From: Glaciecola siphonariae
Lineage (GTDB): Bacteria; Pseudomonadota; Gammaproteobacteria; Enterobacterales; Alteromonadaceae
DNA: 64,000 nucleotides
NCBI RefSeq assembly: GCF_042652645.1
Contig: NZ_JBHSGU010000002.1
Coordinates: forward strand, 434,001 to 498,000
Reading direction: 5' to 3'
Of this stretch, positions 18,444 to 25,833 are shown piece after piece. The position numbers and the translations under genes were made by a program. Positions within the stretch are counted from its first letter, which is position 1; each line of letters opens with the position of its first letter. Below the pieces are notes generated by a model. The model worked only from the letters and a program-made list of their open reading frames with translations. It did not search any database and was not told the DNA's origin.

Positions 18444-19316
18444 TTATTTAGTCTCCTCATTGCGTTTTATATGAGTGGGGCTGATAACGATTTTCTTGTC
18501 TTTGTAGAGCTGGCCTATGGCCTTTTTATACGCGCCTTTGCTTACGTTAAATCTGAGCTGAATTTCATCGGCACTGCTTTTGTCAGTGAGAGTAGACAGC
18601 CCCCCATGAGCGTCTAAATCGCTCAGTATTTGTTCAGCAAGACTTTGCCTTTGGGCTTTATCATGGCGCTGTAGGCTAACATCAATTTTTCCGTCTTCGC
18701 GAATGCGGCTAATATAGCCACGATGTGTTTCGCCTATGTGCACTGTTTTGAATAAATCGCTTTTATACAACAGTCCAGCGTATTTATTATCAATAATTAC
18801 TTTGTACCCCAAAGGGCTTTGCGCATAAATAAGAAGCTCAACCGACTGTGTCATATCCCATTTGCTAGGGGCGTCGAGCAAAAACTGCTCTATTTTGGCA
18901 CTGGCATACAGTCTATTTTGCTTTGGCTCATGGATTAGCGTGACCACCGCTGGAACGCCCATAGCTACCTCGCTATGTATGTGCTGCTTGGGCGCGAATA
19001 GGTCTCTGGGCAGCCCCCAGTCGAGAAATGCGCCTGCATCGGTAAGTCCCACCACATTGAGTGCTTTAAATTCTCCCATACTGATGAGTGCGGTGTGCAT
19101 GCTGGCATGCACGCTTTTATCTTGACCATAATATAAAAATACGTCTACCAACTGGCCTTCATTCAATTCAACATCACTGACGGGCAGCAGCACATCTTTT
19201 TGATTTTCGGTCCAAGGGCTATCGATTTGCTGAGTTTTGTTTGGGTCAGCCAGTACGTAGCCTACCGGAGAGGCTTCTTTTACGATTAAGCGGTTGATTT
19301 TTCCTATAGATAGCAT
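18444..19316 (-). CDS. cvfB: CvfB/YitL-type S1 RNA-binding protein
   Basis: From ATG 19316 the protein is 290 residues, matching CvfB (YitL) length. It has repeated S1-like OB folds (GLTDAGAFLDWGLPRDLFAP; KYAGLLYKSDLF; GYISRIREDGKIDVSLQ) and a C-terminal winged helix (STLTDKSSADEIQLRFNVSKGAYKKAIGQLYKDKKI). CvfB proteins bind RNA; their bacterial role is regulatory and incompletely understood. A longer reading frame to 19388 adds 24 residues that look non-homologous. It is divergent from pxpA with only 90 bp between starts, so the two promoters must be close or overlapping. Confidence 0.87.
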   Translation of the reverse strand: MLSIGKINRLIVKEASPVGYVLADPNKTQQIDSPWTENQKDVLLPVSDVELNEGQLVDVFLYYGQDKSVHASMHTALISMGEFKALNVVGLTDAGAFLDWGLPRDLFAPKQHIHSEVAMGVPAVVTLIHEPKQNRLYASAKIEQFLLDAPSKWDMTQSVELLIYAQSPLGYKVIIDNKYAGLLYKSDLFKTVHIGETHRGYISRIREDGKIDVSLQRHDKAQRQSLAEQILSDLDAHGGLSTLTDKSSADEIQLRFNVSKGAYKKAIGQLYKDKKIVISPTHIKRNEETK

Positions 19317-19406
19317 ATGTTTACTTTTTATTTTGGCGCAAATAAGCAGCGCAACGTGAGCGTTGTTTGAGTATATCAATAACCACAATAGGATGTATCG
19401 GCTTTG

Positions 19407-20138
19407 ATGAAACTTAATGCGGATTTAGGGGAAAGCTTTGGGCGTTGGCAGTCGACCACCGACGCAGATGTTATGCCATATATTGACCAAGCTAATGTCG
19501 CCTGTGGGTATCATGCCGGCGACCCTAAAGTGCTAGCGCACACTATTGGATTGGTTAAGCAGTACGGCGTGAGTTTGGGGGCACACCCGTCTTACCCCGA
19601 CTTACAAGGCTTTGGCCGGCGCAGTATGCGTATGCCTGCCGACGAATTAATTCCGCTCATTCACGCGCAAATTGCCATTGTTGAGGGCATGGCCAAATGT
19701 CAGCACCTTGCACTCGATTACGTAAAGCCACATGGCGCTTTGTATAACGATATGATGCTCTATCCACAGGTCTATGAAGATGTAGTCACTGCCATATCAC
19801 AATATCATGCGCCGTTGCCACTTATGATTCAAGCCCTCGCTAACAATGATTTTCATATTGAACTGGCTAAAAAACAAGGCGTTACACTACTGTTTGAGGC
19901 CTTTGCCGATAGACGATATACGGCAAATGGCTATTTAATGGCGCGCACCAATGAGGGCGCAGTGCTAGATGCTGACCATGCCCTCGCTCAAGCTAAAGCT
20001 TTAATTGATGACGGGTGTGTTATTGCGGATGATGGTAAGCGCATTGCACTAAGGGCAGATACCCTGTGTGTGCATGGTGATACGCCAAGTGCACTATCGA
20101 TGCTCACGCAAATACGCGATTACTTGGATAGTCGATAA
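19407..20138 (+). CDS. pxpA: 5-oxoprolinase subunit A
   Basis: A 243-residue LamB/YcsF-family protein with N-terminus MKLNADLGESFG, NVACGYHAGDP and HPSYPDLQGFGRR, the canonical metal and substrate motifs. With PxpB and PxpC it forms the ATP-dependent prokaryotic 5-oxoprolinase, which opens 5-oxoproline to glutamate. ATG 19407 is used; a TTG one codon earlier is possible. The stop TAA overlaps the pxpB ATG by one base (TAATG). Confidence 0.93.
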   Translation: MKLNADLGESFGRWQSTTDADVMPYIDQANVACGYHAGDPKVLAHTIGLVKQYGVSLGAHPSYPDLQGFGRRSMRMPADELIPLIHAQIAIVEGMAKCQHLALDYVKPHGALYNDMMLYPQVYEDVVTAISQYHAPLPLMIQALANNDFHIELAKKQGVTLLFEAFADRRYTANGYLMARTNEGAVLDADHALAQAKALIDDGCVIADDGKRIALRADTLCVHGDTPSALSMLTQIRDYLDSR

Positions 20139-21148
20139 TGCTTTCCGAAGGGGCTGAACATCTTGATGTTGCCACCGAGAGCTTAGGCGCTTATGCCACC
20201 TTGCAGTGGGTAAGCGAGAATGCCTGTTTGATTCAGGTGCAGCCTAACACCAACACCAACACCAATAGCAATAGCAATAGCAATAGCAACAACCAAACAA
20301 AACAAACTGTGCATACAACAAATACAGAGACTCAGGCAGCCTTACTCACTTGCAATGCCTTGGTGATGCTGTGGGTAGAGCACTTGCTGGCCTCTTCTTT
20401 ACCGAAAGAGCCATCACCAAAAGAGTCCCCACCGAAATGGCTACGTCAATATGTACCCTCCTATACTAGCTTGCTGCTTGAATATGACCTCGAATATATT
20501 GATAGCTTTGCTCTGCGCTCGATACTCAAGCGTGCAGCAACTAATATCGACCCAAAAGCCCTAGTCTTATTTGATAAAGATGCCTCCAAACAAGCTCCAA
20601 GCCTTAGCAAAAATGCGTCGCATCATGTTATCGAAGTGTGTTACGACCCGCAGTTAAGTCATGCCTTGCCAGATACACAAAGACCCAATGATTTAGATGC
20701 AGTAAGCCAATACACTAAGCTTACAAGTAAAGAGATAATAAGCTTGCACAGCGAACGCGAATATCGTGTGTTCAGTGTCGGTTTTTTGCCTAATTTTGCG
20801 TATATGGGGCTTACCTCTAGTGCGCTTAACATGCCTCGTCTAGCATCTGCGCGAAAGGCCGTGCCTGCTGGCGCGGTGGCGATTGCAGATAATCAAACCG
20901 CAATCTACCCTCAGCAGTCACCCGGCGGATGGCATATTCTTGGTTATACGCCCGAGCCTTTATTTTTCTTAAATGACCAAGCGAATAAAAAAGCTCAAAG
21001 CCATATTGAATTTGCCAGTGGTGACACGGTGCGTTTTGTATCTATTAGCCTTGAGCAGTACCTAGCAAAATACTCGCTATACACAGCGAGCGAGTCGGAC
21101 ACAAGCAGCGTTAATCACATCGACCCTAAGTTAACATCCGATGCTTAG
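20138..21148 (+). CDS. pxpB: 5-oxoprolinase subunit B, with low-complexity insertions
   Basis: The conserved KipI-type (AHS1) core is visible: SVGFLPNFAYMGL, MPRLASARKAVPAGAVAIA and YPQQSPGGWHILGYTP in the last 150 residues. Usual PxpB proteins are about 220 residues; this one is 336. The surplus includes an Asn/Thr/Ser run (about residues 36-60) coded by hexanucleotide repeats, a Pro/Lys/Glu run near residue 87-100, and an extra stretch around residues 150-200. The core motifs are intact, so I expect a working subunit. It overlaps pxpA by one base and pxpC by eight. Confidence 0.87.
   Translation: MLSEGAEHLDVATESLGAYATLQWVSENACLIQVQPNTNTNTNSNSNSNSNNQTKQTVHTTNTETQAALLTCNALVMLWVEHLLASSLPKEPSPKESPPKWLRQYVPSYTSLLLEYDLEYIDSFALRSILKRAATNIDPKALVLFDKDASKQAPSLSKNASHHVIEVCYDPQLSHALPDTQRPNDLDAVSQYTKLTSKEIISLHSEREYRVFSVGFLPNFAYMGLTSSALNMPRLASARKAVPAGAVAIADNQTAIYPQQSPGGWHILGYTPEPLFFLNDQANKKAQSHIEFASGDTVRFVSISLEQYLAKYSLYTASESDTSSVNHIDPKLTSDA
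20246..20293 (+). repeat. Hexanucleotide microsatellite inside pxpB
   Basis: Eight 6-bp units: three AACACC, four AATAGC and one AACAAC. They encode alternating Asn-Thr and Asn-Ser dipeptides. The reading frame is kept whatever the copy number. Confidence 0.95.
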
Positions 21149-22151
21149 TATCCAAAAAATTGGCTTTTACGCCCAGCTAGTAGATGAAGGACGCCGTTTA
21201 TCTATGCATCGCGGCTACACTAGTTCAGGTGCTATCGATTGGCAATCGTATGATTTGGCCAATGCCTTAGTTGGCAATGCAAACTCACTGGTAAACATTG
21301 AAATAACGCTTGGCGATTTTGAAGCGGTGTTTACTGCAAACGCCATTATTGCAATTGCTGGGGCTAATTGCCTTATCTCCCTCGACGGACAAATGCATGA
21401 AATGTATCGGCCAATTGCGGTTAATAAAGGTCAACGTTTACTTATTTCAAACATCGGTAAAGATGGTGCAGGCTTGCGCGTCTATATAGCACTGCGGGGT
21501 GGCTTTGAGGCAAAGATGCTGTTCGGCTCTGCTGCCAATGTAAAACGAGAGCGCTCTGGTGGCATTAATGAAAATGGCGAGGGTTTAAAGGCAGGTGACA
21601 CACTCAGGTTTTTATCTAGTGCTGCACTCGAGCTTTCATCAAGAACTACCTGCGCAAGTATCAATATGCAAAGTGTGCACGCTAGATTTATTAAGGCGCA
21701 AAAACGCCAAACTACGGATGACCAAATATTACGTTTAGGCTGCGTGCCTGGCTACCAATGGAATGACTTTACAATAGGCGCACGTTCGCAGTTTTTATCG
21801 CAAAGGTTTGAGCTAACGCCACTTAGCGACCGCATGGGGATGCGCTTACGCGGCGATAAAATTACAAGCGGCGTTTCCCAACTTTACTCTCAAGGCTTAT
21901 GTAATGGCGCAATACAGTGTTCTGGTGACGGACAACTTATTGTGATGCTTAACGACCGACAAACTATTGGTGGTTATCCGGTATTAGGGGCGGTTGATGC
22001 TTTTTCGAGGTCCAGACTTGCACAAGCAAAAGCGCCGCAAACCGTTCAATTTTCTCTTGTTAATGCACTAAACCAAGCCGCACGCATTTCAATGTGGCGA
22101 CAACAAATTAAAAAGTTGAGTGAGTATATAGACCAGTGCCTGCGTTCGTGA
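21141..22151 (+). CDS. pxpC: 5-oxoprolinase subunit C
   Basis: A 336-residue biotin-independent carboxyltransferase-type protein (KipA/AHS2). Family blocks are GYTSSGAIDWQSYDLANALVGN near the N-terminus, ITLGDFEAVF, LRVYIALRGGF, PGYQWNDF, LSDRMGMRLRG, QLIVMLNDRQTIGGYPVLG near the C-terminus. It completes the PxpABC complex that hydrolyses 5-oxoproline using ATP. Its ATG lies inside the end of pxpB (eight-base overlap), a clear sign of translational coupling. Confidence 0.93.
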   Translation: MLSIQKIGFYAQLVDEGRRLSMHRGYTSSGAIDWQSYDLANALVGNANSLVNIEITLGDFEAVFTANAIIAIAGANCLISLDGQMHEMYRPIAVNKGQRLLISNIGKDGAGLRVYIALRGGFEAKMLFGSAANVKRERSGGINENGEGLKAGDTLRFLSSAALELSSRTTCASINMQSVHARFIKAQKRQTTDDQILRLGCVPGYQWNDFTIGARSQFLSQRFELTPLSDRMGMRLRGDKITSGVSQLYSQGLCNGAIQCSGDGQLIVMLNDRQTIGGYPVLGAVDAFSRSRLAQAKAPQTVQFSLVNALNQAARISMWRQQIKKLSEYIDQCLRS

Positions 22152-22196
22152 TTCAATTAGGGTCACTGTTCAGGTAGCTAGGTAGGATCACGCCCT

Positions 22197-23054
22197 ATGG
22201 CAAAGGTATTGCTCAATCACGCTTTTGTAGATGAAACCGAAGCAAAAATCTCCCCAATGGACCGAGGTTTTTTGTTCGGAGACGGTATTTATGAAGTTAT
22301 CCCTTGTTATGGCGGTAAGCCAGTTGGCTTAAAGCTGCACCTAGCTAGAATGAACGCAGGTCTTCGTGAAATTGGCATCGAATATGTTGCTGATGAGCAG
22401 CAGTGGTTAGACCATATTCAGCGTTTGCTAAGCCAATATGATGCACCAAGCATGGGCGTTTATATTCATATAAGCCGCGGCGCTGACACTAAACGTTTTC
22501 ATGCCTATCCTAAAGGCGTGCAGCCTACCGTATTTGCCTATGCGTTTAATATACCGCCTTCACAAGACTTAAACAGAGATACTGCAAAAGGCTTTAAAGT
22601 GCGCACTGCAGAGGATTTGCGGTGGCAGAGGTGTCATATTAAGTCAACATCACTGCTCGGAAACGTTATGCATTTTCAGCAGGGGCAAGATGCCGGAAAA
22701 GATGAAGTAATCTTGTATAATAAGCGCAGAGAAATCACAGAAGCAGCAGCGTGCAATGTGTTCGTGGTTAAAGATGATGTTATTTATACGCCGCCGCTCG
22801 ATAATCAGCTTTTGCCGGGAATCACGCGCCGTATTTTACTCGACAGCCTTGCTCATGCAGGTGGCTTTGACGTGAGGGAACAAACCATTGAGTTAAGCAT
22901 CTTGGATGAGTGTGACGAGGCTTGGCTTAGCTCTTCAAGCAAGGAGATTGGCGCTATTGTAGAAATTGATGGAAGAATGATTGGTGATGGTCGTCCGGGG
23001 CCAATGTGGTTAGCGGCGCAGCGAGCCTACAATGAATACAAGTTTAGTTGTTAA
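22197..23054 (+). CDS. dat: D-amino acid transaminase (fold IV PLP enzyme)
   Basis: A 285-residue class IV aminotransferase. DRGFLFGDGIYEVIP near the N-terminus, the PLP lysine in RCHIKSTSLLGNV (Lys149), and REITEAAACNVF are conserved; the segment around the lysine and GDGIYEV agree better with D-alanine transaminase than with IlvE. It would interconvert D-Ala, D-Glu and 2-oxo acids, supplying D-glutamate for the wall or breaking down D-amino acids. It starts 45 bp after pxpC on the same strand and may be in the same transcript, which would link 5-oxoproline to glutamate metabolism. 4-amino-4-deoxychorismate lyase is less likely. Confidence 0.85.
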   Translation: MAKVLLNHAFVDETEAKISPMDRGFLFGDGIYEVIPCYGGKPVGLKLHLARMNAGLREIGIEYVADEQQWLDHIQRLLSQYDAPSMGVYIHISRGADTKRFHAYPKGVQPTVFAYAFNIPPSQDLNRDTAKGFKVRTAEDLRWQRCHIKSTSLLGNVMHFQQGQDAGKDEVILYNKRREITEAAACNVFVVKDDVIYTPPLDNQLLPGITRRILLDSLAHAGGFDVREQTIELSILDECDEAWLSSSSKEIGAIVEIDGRMIGDGRPGPMWLAAQRAYNEYKFSC

Positions 23055-23189
23055 CAGTGTGGACTGCACCCTGAAAAGCATAAATGATAAACGAACGAGC
23101 ATAGAGCATACGACTAGGAGGAAGGGCGCGCTTGTTATCGTTGAGGCAACAATCAAGCGCTAGCGGTACCGAGGCGTGGCAGTCAGCTC

Positions 23190-23618
23190 TTAATCGTCGT
23201 CTTCAAGACAGGTCCCGTCTTTGCACTCGCCATACAGGTAAAGGCTATGATGGGTGAGTGTCATGTTGTTAGCCATGGCCACTTCTTCTTGTCGTTTTTC
23301 AATAATATTATCTTCAAATTCAATCACTTTACCGCACTTTAAGCATACAAGATGGTCGTGATGCGCTTTGTGACTAATTTCAAATACTGACTTTCCGCCT
23401 TCAAAATGATGACGGTTTAGAATGCCAGCATCGTCAAACTGGTTAAGAACACGGTACACCGTGGCTAAACCAATTTCTTCACCCATATCAATTAACAGCT
23501 TATATACGTCTTCCGCGCTGATGTGTTGGTTGCTGGGTTCTTGCAAAATCTCAAGGATTTTCAATCGAGGAAGCGTGACTTTCAGGCCCGCTTTTTTTAA
23601 TTCTTTATTTTGGTCCAT
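23190..23618 (-). CDS. fur: Ferric uptake regulator Fur
   Basis: A 142-residue Fur protein: ELKKAGLKVTLPRLKILEIL at the N-terminus, winged helix around LATVYRVLNQFDDAGI, metal-site HHDHLVCLKCGKVIEF with a CxxC, and a C-terminal GECKDGTC. Iron-loaded Fur represses iron-uptake genes and usually itself. The start is set at ATG 23618 since AGG is six bases upstream. The frame has an ATG two codons earlier (23624), but AGG directly abuts it. It is divergent from a chemoreceptor. I did not find a convincing Fur box in the 138-bp spacer. Confidence 0.96.
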   Translation of the reverse strand: MDQNKELKKAGLKVTLPRLKILEILQEPSNQHISAEDVYKLLIDMGEEIGLATVYRVLNQFDDAGILNRHHFEGGKSVFEISHKAHHDHLVCLKCGKVIEFEDNIIEKRQEEVAMANNMTLTHHSLYLYGECKDGTCLEDDD

Positions 23619-23756
23619 GAGCATCCTAGCACTAAAAATATTGTTGTCATTATAAGTAAGAATTCAAGATTTAACAGCTTTTGCCGAACAATAAGATAAC
23701 AAATATATTTTTAGCATTATAACCGCATTCATTTGCGGCAAAAATTAAGGCGTTTT

Positions 23757-25772
23757 ATGCAGTTAACAGTTGTGCGGAAGATGGTAATTGGCTTTACAAG
23801 CCTTGCGCTTCTCTTGGTTATTACCAGCGTGCTTTCATATATTGGCTTAGCAGACATTAAAGATAGCGCAGAAGAAGTTGCGCGTGAAAAAATGCCTATC
23901 CAGAGAGTAGTCACTGATTTAAACGTGAGCATCTTGCGTTTGGGCACAATTACTACCAATGCGTATTTTGAAGACGACAAAGCAGGCCTTGATGACCTAA
24001 AAGCACAATTTGATGTGGGGTATACGCATTATTCTGAGGCGCTTACACAATTGTCGGTGCTTGTTGCTAGCGACAATCAAGAAATGCTAGAGCGCATCAT
24101 TGCAAATTCTAATGCCTACCTTAATGCAAGCAACGCCATGTTCGACGCTAAGTTTACCACCATTAATACCAGCGAAGCGCTGACCGCAAAGGCACAGAGC
24201 GCCCTAAATCATGCTGACGAAGCAAGCGCGCTAATGCTTGATTTGTCGTATCTTGAAAGCGACTCTCCCGACTTAGATACCTTAATCGGCATGACGACTA
24301 ATATTGATAATAAGTTAGGATTAATGCTCACCAACATCAAAGAGCTGGTGTCTTTACTTGACCCAGAGGCCGTTGAGCAAACGATTGGTAATATTGAGTA
24401 CAATACTAGCAATGTGGGTGTTGATGCAGATTATGCCAAACGAATTGGCGAGTCTATTGATGACCAAGGTATCTTTGACATCTTTGATGAAGAGTATGCC
24501 AGTATGCGCTCAGCGCTCGAGGCTGAAGACGGAGCGTTCGCTTTAAAGCGTCAGCAGCTTGCCTTACTTGCGGCAGCCTCAGACAAGCGAACACTTTCAA
24601 ACCAGAGCATTAAAAAGGCGATTGACGATTTAACCCAGCTGTCGGAACAGGCCAACACGGCCGCGCTTGATGGACAAGAAGACATTCTTTCGGCAGTGCA
24701 AGCTAACGTTATTAAAAGCTTCGCGGTATCGTTTATTGGCATCGTGGCCACCATTGTCTTAGCCTTTATTGCAACACGCAGCATTGCTAAACCCTTAGCT
24801 TATGTAAACGAAAAGCTCAGAATATTGAGCGGCGGCGACCTTACCCAAAGCTTGCGACAAGATGGTCAGGATGAGTTTTCGGAACTCGCAAAAAGTGTTA
24901 ATCAACTGATTGCAGGTCTGCGTGACTTAATCGGCAGTATTCGCGAGAAAGAACAAGCATTAAACACTGCCATGCTAAAAAGTGTTGAAATGGGCGACCG
25001 CTCGCTTGCGCAAGTAGCCCAGCAGCAAGGGCAAATTGACACAACCAGTGATAATACCCGTCAAGTTAAAGATACTAGTCAGTCAAATTTGCAGCAAATT
25101 CAGGCTGCAGATAGTCAGATTGAGTCAGCCATTGAACAAAGCGAAACAGTGGTTTCGTTAGTTGAAGCCTCAAGGCGTCAGGTTAATGAGCAAGCTCAGC
25201 AGGCTGCTCACTCTGTTGAAATTGTGAATCGTTTAGGTGAGAACAGTAACAAAATTGGCAGTATCTTGGACGTCATTAAAACCATCGCCGAACAAACTAA
25301 TTTACTCGCGCTTAATGCTGCAATTGAAGCTGCGCGCGCAGGTGAGCAGGGCAGAGGTTTCGCGGTTGTCGCCGATGAAGTAAGAACACTAGCAACGCGC
25401 ACCCACGACTCTACCGAAGAGATAGAAATGATGATAGGGACCTTACAGCAAGACTCACAGCGCGCTGTAGAGGCTATGAATAAGGGTTCTGAGCAGGTTC
25501 AAAAAGGCGTTGAGATAACCGACCAAGTAACGTCACAAGTGCAAACAATCAAGCAATTGATTCAGGGTTTAGCAGATTTTAATCAGCAAATTGTGCAAGA
25601 TACGCACAAACAAGATGGACTGCTTGACGATGTAGTGAGTCGTCTAAATACGATTGTTGAGCTAAGCCGTGAGAGTGAACAGAGCACGCGCGCTTCAAAC
25701 GAAGCCACCCACGAAATTGAACTACATATGGAAGGATTAAGCGCAGCGGTCAAACAATTTAGAATGGAATAA
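23757..25772 (+). CDS. Methyl-accepting chemotaxis protein
   Basis: From ATG 23757 (AAGG upstream) it is 671 residues. TM1 is at about residues 10-32 (VIGFTSLALLLVITSVLSYIG) and TM2 at about 328-348 (SFIGIVATIVLAFIA), framing a large helical periplasmic sensor of about 295 residues. HAMP follows (LRILSGGDLTQSLRQDGQDEF) and then the signalling domain with the hairpin tip ALNAAIEAARAGEQGRGFAVVADEVR. The periplasmic domain looks like a helical-bundle type; the ligand is unknown. A TTG upstream at 23733 is possible but less likely. It is transcribed away from fur. Confidence 0.92.
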   Translation: MQLTVVRKMVIGFTSLALLLVITSVLSYIGLADIKDSAEEVAREKMPIQRVVTDLNVSILRLGTITTNAYFEDDKAGLDDLKAQFDVGYTHYSEALTQLSVLVASDNQEMLERIIANSNAYLNASNAMFDAKFTTINTSEALTAKAQSALNHADEASALMLDLSYLESDSPDLDTLIGMTTNIDNKLGLMLTNIKELVSLLDPEAVEQTIGNIEYNTSNVGVDADYAKRIGESIDDQGIFDIFDEEYASMRSALEAEDGAFALKRQQLALLAAASDKRTLSNQSIKKAIDDLTQLSEQANTAALDGQEDILSAVQANVIKSFAVSFIGIVATIVLAFIATRSIAKPLAYVNEKLRILSGGDLTQSLRQDGQDEFSELAKSVNQLIAGLRDLIGSIREKEQALNTAMLKSVEMGDRSLAQVAQQQGQIDTTSDNTRQVKDTSQSNLQQIQAADSQIESAIEQSETVVSLVEASRRQVNEQAQQAAHSVEIVNRLGENSNKIGSILDVIKTIAEQTNLLALNAAIEAARAGEQGRGFAVVADEVRTLATRTHDSTEEIEMMIGTLQQDSQRAVEAMNKGSEQVQKGVEITDQVTSQVQTIKQLIQGLADFNQQIVQDTHKQDGLLDDVVSRLNTIVELSRESEQSTRASNEATHEIELHMEGLSAAVKQFRME

Positions 25773-25804
25773 CAGCCTTGCTGCAAAATAGAGCAACAAG
25801 GCTG
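25773..25804. terminator. Hairpin between convergent chemoreceptor and M14 peptidase genes
   Basis: Arms CAGCCTTG (25773-25780) and CAAGGCTG (25797-25804), extendable to 11 of 12 paired bases. On the minus strand it is followed by TTATT, so it best serves as terminator for the peptidase gene; it begins at the chemoreceptor stop. Confidence 0.5.
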
Positions 25805-25833
25805 AAACGTCGTTTCACAATATAAGATAAAGT

